Of a stretch of DNA of 64,000 bases, positions 1 through 11,490 are shown piece by piece. The position numbers and the translations under genes are program-made. Source of the stretch: Xiphydria camelus (lineage: Eukaryota > Arthropoda > Insecta > Hymenoptera > Xiphydriidae); NCBI GenBank assembly GCA_963678675.1, contig OY783193.1, forward strand, positions 21,817,309 to 21,881,308. Reading direction: 5' to 3'. Under the pieces are notes generated by a model, which did no database searches, was not told where the DNA came from, and worked only from the letters and a program-made list of their open reading frames with translations. Each line of letters starts with the position of its first letter. Position 1 is the first letter of the stretch.

Positions 1-1059
1 TGCTTGAGAACTTTTGGATTTTTCTTTATATAAATTACGACCAAAAAAGGGGTGTTAATAAATAATTAAAATTTATGATATGTTGCGGGCACCAATTAGG
101 TTTAAAATCTATATTATTATAAAATTTAAAACAATAACTTCAATATTCAAGAAAGTTTTCAACCTTTTTGTAATTTTTTCTAGTTTTTTAAAAATACTAA
201 TTTTTTAAAAAATGACAGCGTTGCAGATCTCTAAGTGGATTGATAATGGAGATTTTGATCCAGAAATTTATTTTTAATATTTTTGCAAGTTTGCAAAATT
301 TTTGCAGCCTTATTTTCAACTTATTAGCAAAAACGTTTTTTCCTGACTCATGCCCATTTCGAGGCCTTTTCTAGTCTATTTTTAGACCGTAAGATGGGGT
401 TTTTCCCGCGTGACACCAACCGGGAGTCCGCAGGCTGTTAAGAGATTGCTTAGTCCGAAGTGGGTCCTCTTTCCAAATTGATAAACGCAACTTGAAGTGA
501 GCAGTGTAGGGTCAATGGAGGTAATAATGAGACACTGAAAAAGTTGGGCAAAAATGAGATTCCTTCAATAAATTTAATTCTAACTTTTTCTTGAATCTAA
601 ACATATGAATAGTTTGTTTAAAGCCCCATCTATCACATTGCTTAATTTTAAGATCATTTAAATCAAATATACAAATAATATTTTACGCCATTCGCCGAAC
701 CGTCATTGAGGGCCTTAAAATATTTTTAATCCGGCTTTCAAAATTTCATGTCAAAAGCGATCTATGGTAAAGAGGGATTATGTTTATTTTGTGCAACCAG
801 TGAGTGTGGTGGCCTCTATCGATGAGTAACTGTGTTTACTTTTGATTGATAAATAGTAACCTGTAATAAACAAGTGCACCCACAAGGGAAATATGAGACA
901 CTTCCAAAGGCAAATGTGAGACACGGTAGAAGGTAAAAGTGAGACACACGTATAAATATGTGTGTATCGTTCAAAGTATTTTTGGTGAAACCGACTTATC
1001 AGTAATGACTATGAACTCCATCGATACATTCTACACTGTGTTTCCACCTTAAAGGGGCC
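1..1059. other. AT-rich stretch without genes
   Basis: I see no protein-like reading frame, RNA gene or transposon end here. Short phrases of the type 'tgagacac' recur near 530, 895, 912 and 940, which may be the remains of a degenerate repeat. Nothing supports a function. Confidence 0.4.
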
Positions 1060-1227
1060 CATACACTGTCAAACATGTTTGCGCAACGCAGGTTTGCGCA
1101 ACGCTGCGTTGCACAACTGCATCATCCATACACTGTCAAACAAGTTTGCGTAACGCTGCGTTGCACAACTGTATCATCCATACACTGTCAAACAAGTTTG
1201 CGCAACGCAGCGTTGCTGCATCATCCC
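1060..1227. repeat. Short tandem repeat, about three units of 52-67 bp
   Basis: The phrase catacactgtcaaaca recurs at 1060, 1127 and 1179, each time followed by 'gtttgcg.aacgc' and 'gcgttgc' blocks. The first unit is 67 bp, with a duplicated inner block, and the second is 52 bp. Each unit contains a small inverted repeat (gcaacgc/gcgttgc). It may be the subterminal part of a DNA transposon, but no terminal repeat or target duplication was found. Confidence 0.7.
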
Positions 1228-2872
1228 TCCAAAATTCCCTATTCTGAATAGTCGTCATTATCACAAGTGAACCTGGATAGGAGGATAGAGGAAAAAGGAT
1301 AGAGGGTGAACCGGATACTCGTAGAGATAGATCGCTGGTAAGACGTAGGAAGGGAACAGAGGCGAGATATTGGGGAGAGGAATATTGTGTTTTGATAGAG
1401 AAGTATAGAAATATGTAACACTTTGAACTACAACTGAATCGAACTTGGCGCCAGGAAAATCTTGAAACGACTTACTGGAAAAAGGCTAGCAAGGCGGGGG
1501 TACGCTGGCATAAAAGCGGATTTTTTCCGTTTCACAGCGAGAGGAGAAAATCTGAAGAAAGCGTGACAGTAAAAAGCGTGCGCAAGACTTCGGGAAGACA
1601 CGCAGATGCGTCGAAGTTCCGTGGTGCGGTCAAGAGACGAACGTACGCGCGTCTCGACGTAGTAATTTGTGATAGGACGGATGCGCGTCTCGATAGGGCG
1701 ACGCGCTTCTTGATGGCTTCATTTATGATAGGTCGACGCGCTTCTCGCGGTCGGGAGCGATGGAATGGGGCAGGGTCGATAGCGGTGGAATGGGGCAGAG
1801 TTGAGAGCGGTGTATTGGGGCAATGTCGAGAGCGCTGTATGAGTGAGGCACGGTCGGAAGCGCTGGAGTGTGTGGGTTTCGTTACGGTCTCTCGTGTCGA
1901 CGCGCGCAATTTTAGTACCCTCAGCAAAGAAGTTTCACTTCAAAAAAATTATCGCCGCGTGCGCAAGTGAGGGGCAAATTTGATGCAGAGTCGCCATTGT
2001 CGAGGTGTTTTCCCCATCTCTACTAGTTCTTATTTTCCGCAAAGACGCTCGGATGTTACGAGATCTCTCGTTCCGTCGCGTCGATCAGAGCAGGTGACGT
2101 GGCGCGATTTTGGGTACTTACCACGTAAAAATAACAAGTCGGAACGACCGAATTTCAACGAATCGCCGCGTCGCTTTGGCGGGTCTCCGTCGTAACGGAA
2201 AAAAGTGTGGGCGGACATCTAATAAATCCCCATCCCCCCTTCGTGTCGCAACCCCGTCTGCCCTTCCGAGGCGTTTCAATTACACATGTTTCTGTATGTC
2301 TGGATGTCGATTCGCAGCGCGCTCATTTGCCGAGCACAATATCTCAATAAGGAACTACTACTTTCCTGTGAAAATATTGATAAATCAGTTGTTTGGGAAC
2401 ACCAAATTCTCCAGCATTCCGACGTTTTCGCTGGAATATAATCAAAATCAAATCGCGTAAACACCGCTTTCATTATGAAAAAAAATACTGTTTAATCAAT
2501 TAGTTATTTAATGGGGTCGCATTATCGGGTGTATTTATTATTTCTTTCTGTAAGGAATTAAATATAATATATTTGTCGCCAAGGAAGATGCTCTTACAAA
2601 TAACAACAAGATTATCGAAAAATAATATTCAATGAGGGTGGAAGAGAAAATTATCAATGAAAAATAATAGAACATTAAGGAGAAGGAAAGTGAAAACTAA
2701 GTATCATATTTAATTTAAGATTATATTTCGATCTACATGAAAGATAATCTATCAATGTAGAAAAAAATTATATAATTATTCGTTACTTACTTTATTTTAT
2801 AAAATTGTCGGTAAGCAATGAAATGTTGTTCGAAGAATTTTCACGAATAAAATAATTCAGACATATTGATTC
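1228..2872. other. No recognised gene; GC-rich degenerate repeat at 1690-1860
   Basis: The stretch at 1560-2200 is more GC-rich than its surroundings and has overlapping open frames on both strands (up to 135 codons). Their predicted products are Arg/Ser-rich, match no family I know, and overlap almost completely on opposite strands, as expected by chance in GC-rich DNA. Inside, 'gacgcgcttct' and 'cgatggaatggggcag'-type phrases repeat imperfectly (1690-1860). 2460-2872 is AT-rich with nothing recognisable. Confidence 0.4.
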
Positions 2873-2876
2873 TTAA

Positions 2877-3528
2877 CCCCTTACTGCATGATTTTTTATA
2901 TTTTTAAAAGAAAAATTCTGTAGGTTAATGTTGACCTTTTATAACATTATGATATGAACATGAAAATAACATTAAAAGACTATTTTTTGCAAAAAATTAA
3001 TATTTATTCTCAATTGGAATTGGCTGTCAAACTATTTATTTCCCATAAATGAAGTTTCATTTGATAGGTTATGCATATTTCATGTAAAATAAATGTAAAT
3101 GGATAGATATTTGTGGTTCAATTTAGGCTATAGTTCAATAGATGGCGCAAACTATGTCAAAATATTTCATGTGCCATATACCGTATGTCCGCGATCAATT
3201 GAACCATAGGAAAATTGCGAGTTTTGCATGAGCACTCCTTTGGGTCTCCTCGTCCAATAGAATCACCGGAGAAGCGTGAATGCGCATACGTAGTCATCCG
3301 CGAGTGTAGCGTCGTCAGCAAGTTCAGATCGATTATTTCGATAACCGATCTGAACTTGTTGACGACGCCACACTCGCGGATGACTACGCATGCACATTCA
3401 CGCTTCTCCGGTGATTCTATTGGACGAGGAGACCCAAAGGAGTGCTCATGCAAAACTCGCAATTTTCCTATGGTTCAAATGATCGCGGACATACGGTACA
3501 TATGTATGGCACACCATGCAGTAAGGGG
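2877..3528. mobile_element. piggyBac-type MITE, 652 bp, TTAA target duplication
   Basis: The element starts CCCCTTACTGCATG at 2877 and ends CATGCAGTAAGGGG at 3528, a perfect 14-bp terminal inverted repeat. TTAA flanks it on both sides (2873-2876 and 3529-3532), and this TTAA plus a CCC start is the piggyBac signature. The right half (3165-3510) is a second near-perfect hairpin with arms of about 165 bp around 3342. Because of the hairpin, nearly identical proteins can be read from both strands; they are not genes. No transposase is encoded, so it would need one supplied in trans. Confidence 0.85.
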
Positions 3529-3532
3529 TTAA

Positions 3533-5319
3533 AATTTTCACTTCTTTCTTTGACAAAGTTTCTTCATTTTTCATCGATATTATTCGCAGCCATATACCAT
3601 AAAGAGTTAATTGTGATTAAAGTAGGTACTTAATTCCAACATTGATTAATTTCTGCTTCCTCGATGTATATTAACATTATTTTCGAAATTGTTCTTATAC
3701 GGAGATTCTTTGGAAAAGAATTCATGGCTTTGCTTAGCAGCGGGATATAGATACCTGTCTCGATAGCGGTATAGTTGAGTACCCCGGGAATTGGCTGTCA
3801 GCTGATGTTTCATAGCCCACTTAAGGCCGAAAATTACTTCTCATTCACTCCTCTCGAAATTGGGGAGATTCGATTACCGATGTTATACGGGAGAATGGAA
3901 GAAGGGATGAAATCCTAACCGCGTGGAAAAATGTGGCATACCTACAAAGGTAAAATTTTATAGACGACCTAGAAATCGAAAATATCGTGCGACGTTTCAG
4001 TGAAAGTTTCAATGGTAACGATCAGGCGAATTCGCAATTCGCTTTATTCACCGAAGCTTCAAAGAGGAACCATACTTCGCATATTCGAAGCAAGAAAGAA
4101 GTAGCTCCTACATTCGAACGAGGTACTTCGAAGGCACCTACGGCGAAACGCGAGTAGCATCGAAAATTCTCTCGGGATCTTAATTGCACCGGGTCGCGGG
4201 TATTTAACCATCTATAACTAAATTTAACCATCCCAACCAGATAACCAATTCAATGTTCCATTTTACTTCCTTTCGACAATTTCGTGGTGATATCGTGCGA
4301 AGAATCGACCGAAAACTCTTGGTCGACGACCAGCTCGGTTAAATCGCCACCACTCCCTTCTATTCTACCTTAGTTATTAAACGACTCATTAAAGTCGACT
4401 TAATTCATAATCCCGCCGCGTTTATTTGTCGAAGAATATTAAAGCAATATTAATAATATGTGTCGATCGTTTGATAATATAGCTTCTAATACAATATAAT
4501 TCATAAAATAAATTCTCTTTTTTTATTGGTTGTAATTTGCCATCTCCACCTAAATAAGCATATGTAATCGTTACAATGTTCATGCAAATTACGATAATAA
4601 TCGATTGCTCTAAAGTTTGTATTTATTTTGCCGCATGAATTTGAAAAAATAGCTATTCTTAAATAAATTGTTAAATCGTAGCAACGTATTTACGAAAAAT
4701 TGTGCATCTATCACACGTGAAGACACGATCAGTACTTTATTTGTATTATTTTGAAAGCATTTAATGTCACAAAGATACAGTTGAAGGTTTTGTATTGATA
4801 TCGGTCCTTTCTCCTTAGTATATTTCAATCAACTGATTCTTTATGTTAACCCGATATTTTTGTGTTAAAATGAACAAAAAAATGTTTAAATTATTGTGAT
4901 TAAGAATTATTTCGTCAATAAAATTTTTGATACGAAGTAGGTGTATAATTCCATGCAACTAATCGTATTATCAATGTTGATACGCATCATTGATGATACG
5001 AGTATGTCAAAATTATTATCGCGTTTGCACGACGGAATGAAAGCAATATAATTTCGATAATCGGTGCAGTAAACCGGATCTACTGCTGTAAACGTCTCTT
5101 CATTTCTTTTTCAGGAAATCAGGTTTCAGTACTCGAAAAAAAATGTTTATTTAATAACATATGATCATATATAATTATATATAATGTGATAAAAAATTTA
5201 TCTATATCTGATTACATATGAAGAACTATATATAATCATATATAATCATGTATGATCACATAAGAATACATATATTTTCATTTGAATAAAGTAAAAAATG
5301 TTGGATATGATTACCTATA
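3533..5319. other. AT-rich stretch without genes
   Basis: No coding similarity, RNA gene or transposon terminus was recognised. 5150-5290 is a run of 'atatataatcatat'-like low-complexity DNA. Confidence 0.4.
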
Positions 5320-5917
5320 TCCGGTCTTACCGTTTGATATTAACATCGGACGATATAGTATGTAGCGATTTGTAGACTCTAGGATGTCGCAATTGGTCGG
5401 AGACCCAAGAATGTCATACGATTGGCTCTATCGATCGCCAGCAGATGTCAGTCATTGTGGAGGAAATTCCTTAGGGCCTAATGGCCATCACACACAAAAT
5501 TCCGTAAGGCCGTAAGACGTAAGCGTAAGCGAATAGACCAATCAGGATCAAGTATTCCGTTGTCCGTAACCCCACCACAACGGAATACTTATTCCTAATT
5601 GGTCTATACGTTTACGCTTACGTCTTACGACCTTACGGAATTTTGTGTGTGATGGCCTTAAGCACTTAGCAGCCGAGAAAGTATGGCGGGTGATGGGTAC
5701 GCGTCTTTCCATAATACAAATCAACCGCCATACTTTTTCACCTGCTAGGTGCTTAGGCTCTAGGGAATTTCTCCCGAGACAGTATTAACGATTGCCGGCG
5801 ATATATAGAGCTAATCGTACGTTGTTCTTAGTCCTCCGACCAAAAACGTACATCCTAGAGTCTACAAACCGCTATATACTCTATCATCCCACACCAATAT
5901 CAGACGGTAAGACCGGG
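5320..5917. mobile_element. Fold-back element, likely TA target, interrupted by a MITE
   Basis: The left end (CCGGTCTTACCG from 5321) pairs with the right end (CGGTAAGACCGG, to about 5916). Further pairings (tagactctaggatgt with acatcctagagtcta; the 5461-5480 block with 5752-5775; the 5659-5700 block with 5715-5752) show that the arms reach almost to the middle. TA dinucleotides at 5318-5319 and 5918-5919 fit a TA duplication, but the outermost base pair is imperfect. The left arm is interrupted by a separate 177-bp MITE. No coding capacity. Confidence 0.75.
5482..5658. mobile_element. PIF/Harbinger-type MITE, 177 bp, TAA duplication, nested
   Basis: Inverted termini of the type GGCCATCACACACAAAATTCCG, with arms of about 65 bp, surround a short loop containing 'ccaatcagg..caagtattccgttg'. 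TAA lies at both edges (5479-5481 and 5659-5661). Removing the element and one TAA restores pairing of the host fold-back arm with its partner near 5752, independent evidence that the ends are right. A 3-bp TWA duplication is typical of PIF/Harbinger. Its loop sequence reappears near 53500-53630. Confidence 0.8.
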
Positions 5918-8874
5918 TACAGAGTTCTATAATCAGCTAAAGACAAATTTCGAATCTGATATATTTATTTAAATATGATCGTTATATAAATATATTTTTC
6001 TTGGGTATCGCTACTTCAAGTACGGCCCTTTCCTATTTACGATCACAGGGATCAATCACCACCTATGTTCCGCAACGGATCCATATTTTTGAATTCCTGC
6101 GTCAGGAGTGTCTGGCAGGCAAATCAACGAATTCAGAAAAAATATTATGGCTGCAGTTGCTCTCTTCGCTCGCTCGCCAATAGTCCACAGGGAATGAAAG
6201 GAAATAAAGGCGTCAAGAGATGGTTGCTAGTTCGACTACGCGTCGACTTGTTGTGATTCTCATGGGGACGATTTAGTTATACAGTCAAGAATACTTGTAA
6301 CATACTTAAGCTATTACGATTATTAACGATATTCATGCTGTTCTGTAATATCCTCTATGCTTTAACTACCGGCCGAACAGTAGTTGGGTGAATCTCGCAA
6401 AAATGCGCATTAGTCTGTACTCAATAAGAAAAATATCTAAAAAATACAGAATTGTATAATTTTCCTGCGCTCAGTTTAGTAAAAATATATTTTGAAGGGA
6501 TTCAGTAAGTTGTTTTTTTTAGTTTTTATTATTTTGTATTACATTTTTCTCACAGTTTTGCTTCCAAATATCATTCCCGTGCTTCGTCCCTAGAGCGGGA
6601 TATCTGCAATAATGTGGAACAGTTCAGTAGAAAGTGAGGGTATTCAACTATTTTCTGATGGGAGTAGAGAAGCAAACTCCAAATATTTCTATCAAGCCAC
6701 AGAGAACAGAATTTTTTTATAATTTGTAAAAATTTACATTAATTCAAAGTTTATACCTGGGATATATCGTCACTCCCGTGCTGCAATCGTTAAATTGAAA
6801 TCAAAGGGTGGGGATAACATGCTAACGAATTGCTAACCGCTTTAATAGGTGTGGGAAGACTTGTTTAATCACGCTCAGGCTGTCAAAGGGAAAAGTTTAT
6901 TCTAAATTCGTGTGATACGTTTCAATTCTCTGTGAGGTTTGTACATGTAACTAGTTCAACATCATTCCCATGGTGTTTTTTACCTCAAAAATCAATTTAA
7001 AAATTCGATTCTTTGTTCGTTTTATTCCTATAATCTTATTTTGTTCAACAACATATTAATTTTTCATTTTAATGGAAAATTGCTGATATAATGACACGAA
7101 AATCTCAAAAACATCATTCCCGTGACCATCGTTCCCGTGAAAGGCTAATAATTATTGATCTCTACTTTGTCATTTTTTATTTAGAAACTATTAGCGTTAA
7201 GCTGTTTTTATTGCTGTTAAAAAATAGGTAGTTCAGTTCCTACAGTTATAATGTGTTAACTATATGTTCTCAAAAACATTTTGCTTTGCTCTGGTATAGT
7301 TTTTATTAAGAGTTTTATGTTTGAAATCTGGTATTTGTATTATTTGTTAACAGGAAATAGATATTTGTATTAATTAAAAATCAAGTTTGCGTCATTACTA
7401 TGCTAACCTGTCATTCGCGTGATACCTATTTTTCTAAAATCATGAAAATCTCAATTAATATGTAAAATTAGACTGGTTCATGTATAGACCATGCTAATAA
7501 ACCACTCTGTGACTCATTTTATCAAGTTTTCATTATCCTTACTCACAAAAAAAATGTAAGTACAAAATGAGCTCCACCAGAGCACATTTTTGTGAGATTC
7601 ACCCAATTATTCTCTCGAGGGTGCGCCGTCGGAAATATGCGGGACTGCGTGAATGGGACATTCATCCTCGACGAGTGATTATCATTTTTGTAGTGAGGCA
7701 ACCAGGTTACGCTCAAGATGGGGGAGGAGAAGGGGAGAGTAGTGAGATCTGGTAATAGATTTCGAAGCGATTCGATGCTTCGACGAAAAGTTTGATCGGA
7801 TTTTTCAACTCCGCATGGAAATTGTGGCGGTGGAACTTTTTTGGAGTCCATCCATTGCACATCTCACTCCTCTCCTCATCCTGAGTCTCGTCCCATAATG
7901 AGAATGAAAATAGAAAGGGGGAGCGGAATATCTATCGTTTTCGTGCGTAAGCAAAGAACGACGTTGAAATGGAAACGACGATGTCCGAATGAATCAGGTG
8001 CTTAGATCCGAGTGATGGGTGGTGGGATGAGGTCCATAGTCGGAAGAAATGTATAGGAATAAGAAGGAGGTAATATCGAAACATGTGTGTACTCTGAGGA
8101 ATACATTATTTGAATGCATTCGTAAACTACGCAAATCTATTTGCATCAAATTGAAGTAAGTACATTCGATCGAATTGAGGGTTTACTTTAATCGAACGAA
8201 TATATAATATATTCAGTTTCGGAGAAATATTTTATTTAAACACGCGATGGAAGTGTGATTCGATGGAATATATTTTGAATTTTATAGAATTTATATTCTC
8301 ATTCTCGAGCAGTGATTTTAGTATAATCTCAGTAATACAACCCCTCTCTCCTTCATTCACTGCACTGCCGCCGCCATTCCTCGTCGTTTTAACCTCTCGC
8401 CGTCGTTTAATTAAGTTTATACTAACCACCGATATAACTTATTATGTAACCTTTATGTGATGAGATGAGATTACGAAATAAAAATACCACCATTTTATAA
8501 GAAGATTCCTCAACAAAATATCATCCGACACTCTCCTTTCTCCCACGTATACCCTCGTTCAGTAACATGCGGAAGAGCTTTATCTCAATTTAAATACAAG
8601 GAAGAGCAGGAAGCTCAGCGGAAGAAGAAGGGAGACAACGCTAGTTGAAGAGCATAGCGTCGATGTACTGGATACTTCATGTAAGCCAGACCCTTACAAA
8701 ATTTATCAATTTAAGATTGCGTCGATAAATATTTCAACAAAAATTGCACGCCTTTCGTTTTACAGAAAAAATATTAATATTTGTATAATCCAACGTAACA
8801 AAAGTAACAGAGATCAAAATAACAAATGACTATACTGCCTTGCTAATAAAGCAGGCCATCTATATTCAAAATAG
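5918..8874. other. No recognised gene in about 3 kb
   Basis: Mostly AT-rich. Open frames of 60-105 codons at 6001-6256 and 7543-7860 match no family I recognise. A phrase like 'catcattcccgtg' recurs several times between 6570 and 7140. No transposon end was found. Confidence 0.4.
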
Positions 8875-8876
8875 TA

Positions 8877-9612
8877 CAGGGTGAGGCAGTGAAACGGCAC
8901 GATTTCAGTTCGGGCTGGTGGGCTTGATAGGGGGTCACGAGAGTGGGGGTTTGGACCTTTGTCGTCTAGACAGACGAAAATGTTAGTAGCCATGGAATGT
9001 TGGTCCATTGAGCAACGCGCATTTGCTGTAAAGCGGGCCACTCACGATACTGCGGCGTCGTACAACAGGATCGTATTGCAGCAGACAGGTCCGTTTGTCT
9101 GCGGTAAAATCACACCATGTCGTTGGACGCACGGGCACACACGGTCAAATTCCATTCAATTTCGTTGAATGCGATACAATCGTATGGCGCCGCAGTATCG
9201 TGAGTGGCCCGCTTAAAGGCTTATTACAAAAACGGCGATATTCCATGGCCTGCCGGTTCACCAGATTTGACGGCTCCGGACTTTTTCCTTTGCGGTTACC
9301 TCAAGCCCAAAGTGTTTAAACAAAACCCTCCTAGAACTAGAGAAGATTTGAAAGAGCGAATTCGGTAAGAAATAAACAACATTTTGTTGCAGATGTTACC
9401 TAACCTCATGAACGAATTCACTCTCAGACTTCGACAATGTGTGAAAAAACAAAGACGTCATCTGTCTGATACCATCTCCGAAATATGATTATTTTTCATG
9501 TAAAGTAAATTTCCACTAATGTAGACCTGATTTATGCTAAAATAAGAGCTTTTTTTTAAATCTCTATTTTCTGCGATTTTTTTAAATCGTGCCGTTTCAC
9601 TGCCTCACCCTG
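8877..9612 (+). mobile_element. Decayed mariner-group transposon, TA duplication
   Basis: The ends are CAGGGTGAGGCAGTGAAACG at 8877 and its inverted copy ending at 9612, with TA on each side (8875-8876 and 9613-9614). Two transposase pieces survive on the plus strand. The first is an N-terminal stretch near 8993-9032 (WSIEQRAFAVK-like, the DUF4817/helix-turn-helix type found in arthropod mariner relatives). The second is a C-terminal stretch near 9238-9480 with SPDLTAPDFFL and GYLKPKVF, the region of the third catalytic Asp. The middle is missing, and the gap holds another inverted-repeat element. Confidence 0.85.
9033..9211. mobile_element. Palindromic MITE of about 179 bp nested in the mariner remnant
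   Basis: GCGGGCCACTCACGATACTG at 9033 pairs perfectly over 25 bases with the sequence ending at 9211. The interior carries a second weaker inverted repeat (gtacaacagg.tcgtat against tacgattgtatcgcat). It sits exactly where the mariner transposase loses its middle. I cannot define a clean target duplication, so its superfamily stays open. Confidence 0.7.
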
Positions 9613-9944
9613 TACTTGGCGAGCCAGTGACTGAGCACATTATTATTTGTGTGTACTCTGACTGAGGTACTTTTCAATTATAAGAATTAATATAATGTAA
9701 TGCAATGTATTAGGTGTACAAATAAGTTTTCGGACACTTTTGCAAAAATTCGAAATTTATTTTTGAAAAAGGTGAAATTCTTTAATTCATCAAAATAATC
9801 CCCCTCACTTTCAATGGCCTTCAGCCATCTTTTAGGCAATTCACGGATGCCTTCCGCAAAGAAAGTTTCATCTTGCGAGATGAGGAAGTTGTCGATCCAT
9901 TTTTGGACTTCTTCAAATGTTTTGAATCGCACATCAGACAATTA

Positions 9945-10460
9945 GATTGGCTGGTGGTTGAGGAAGTAAACTTAGGCGCCACCGAGCCAAACATCCTTAT
10001 TTACCGCCTGATTTGAAATATATCAATATGGCTGTAGTCAATGCTTACTTTATAAAGTATAGTAGGCATTGCAGGAGTCAAAAACGAAAATATAACCTTA
10101 ATTTATGAATCTGTAAGTAGTGAAGTGAATTGAAATAAAAAATGTAATATAAAACGTTTGCTCTGGAGCCTCCGCAACCGCTTCCCACCAGCGATAGCGG
10201 CCGACCCACGACGAGCGACGGTGTCGCCACCACCAGACGACGGAAACAGGTCCTTCTCCCGCGCGAAGAGGACCTGCCGCCTCAGCTGGAGATCTACTGA
10301 ATTCCTTCAACTGTTTCACTTTCATAATTTTTTTACCAGTCACATCAAATACAGTCAAATCTGCAACAGTGCAGCATTAATAATATATTATAACCATTTT
10401 AATTTGCCCGCGGATGTTTGGCTCGGTGGCGCCATCTGCTTCAATTTAGCCCAGCCAACC
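9945..10460. mobile_element. MITE-like insertion, 516 bp, TA duplication
   Basis: The ends (ATTGGCTGG from 9946; CCAGCCAA to about 10459) are inverted, and a second inverted block (ggcgccaccgagccaaacatcc / ggatgtttggctcggtggcgcc) lies just inside. TA flanks at 9943-9944 and 10461-10462. It splits the mariner transposase between HLFRKMQNEL and RFKTFEEVQ, which adjoin in normal mariners. No coding capacity was recognised. Confidence 0.75.
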
Positions 10461-10734
10461 TAATTCGTTTTGCATTTTCCGAAACAAGTGAAAATCAGTT
10501 CAAGCTAAGTCTGCTGAATACGCCGGGTGTTGTACAACTTCCCATCTAAGAGACATTAACGTATCTTTGACCGGTCAACCCACTTGAGGCCTAGCGTTGT
10601 CATGGAGCAGTTTTACTGGAAGTTTTCCTTTGCAAGTAAATGGACGCTTTTGGTAAATTTCTTGGTTCAATCATATTAACCGTTAACGATAGCGATTGGC
10701 AGTAACTGCCTGGCCAAGTTTCAGAAGTTCATAA

Positions 10735-11388
10735 CACAGCTCCACAAAAAAAAATCGAAAAAATGCTTCCTCTGACCAGACCAGTATATCTTTATGTTTT
10801 TGGGGTCGCTGAATCCGAATCCGGTGTCAGTTTGTCTCCATCACGTCACATTTTTTTTAATCTCAAAAAACCATCAATAGATCATGATTTTCAAAAAGTT
10901 AATGTACTTAAACCAAATTCGCTCTAGGGAGTTTTTTGGGTCGCTGATCACTAATCTGAAGTCAGATTTTAAACATTCAAGATGGCGGATCCAATATGGA
11001 GGACGAGATTTTCGAAAATTTTGAATTTTTGTAAATATAACTTCATATTCGTGATCAGCGATCGAAAGAAACCCCCTATACCCAATTTGGTATGAATCTG
11101 TCGATTTTCGAAAATCTCGTCCTCCATATTGGATCCGCCATCTTTAATTTTTAAAATCCGATTTCAGATTCGTGATCAGCGAACCAAAAAACCCCCTATA
11201 GCGAATTCGGTTTAAGTCCATTAACTTTTTGAAAATCTTGATCTATTGATGGTTTTTTGAGATTAAAAAAAATGTGACGTGATAGAGGCAAACGGACACC
11301 GGATTCGGATTCAGCGACCCCAAAAACACAAAGATATACTGGTCTGGTCAGAGGAAGCATTTTTTCGATTTTTTTTTGTGGAGCTGTG
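10735..11388. mobile_element. Long palindromic element, 654 bp, TAA/TTA duplication
   Basis: Nearly the whole element is one hairpin. CACAGCTCCACAAAAAAAA at 10735 pairs with the end at 11388, and the arms run to about 11060. TAA lies at both edges (10732-10734 and 11389-11391). The arms contain units of the type 'ggtcgctga.tc.gaatc' and 'gatggcggatccaatatgg', very like the subterminal repeats of the Transib element at 20.6-24.8 kb. It is non-coding. Confidence 0.75.
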
Positions 11389-11490
11389 TAATTTTTAGCG
11401 GATACATTTTTCGAGTCACTCTTTTGATTGGCAGAGGAGGGAGAAGGGTAAAACACAATGTGCAATATTGGAATCTTCGTGGACACAATT

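Larger units (their letters stand above)
9710..11490 (-). pseudogene. Mariner transposase remnant with two insertions
   Basis: Read on the minus strand, pieces line up in mariner order. YELLK.GQ.VTANRYR lies near 10730-10660, and LLHDNARPQV, the second catalytic Asp motif, near 10615-10580. HPAYSADLA..DFHLF follows near 10540-10490, and RFKTFEEVQKWID...GIRELPKRW, the C-terminal helix region, at 9940-9790. Stops and substitutions occur, so it is dead. A TA and terminal-repeat-like TTAGGTGTACAAATAAG mark the 3' end near 9710. Two DNA elements interrupt it (9945-10460 and 10735-11388). A short piece beyond 11392 may be its upstream part; the 5' end is not defined. Confidence 0.8.

Noticed and set aside
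1532..1970. Overlapping 131- and 135-codon frames
   Set aside because: GC-rich DNA with both strands open and no recognisable product.
3157..3532. Near-identical 101-105 codon frames on both strands
   Set aside because: They result from the hairpin in the piggyBac-type MITE, not from coding selection.
7543..7860. 105-codon minus-strand frame
   Set aside because: No family recognised, no start context or neighbour to support it.
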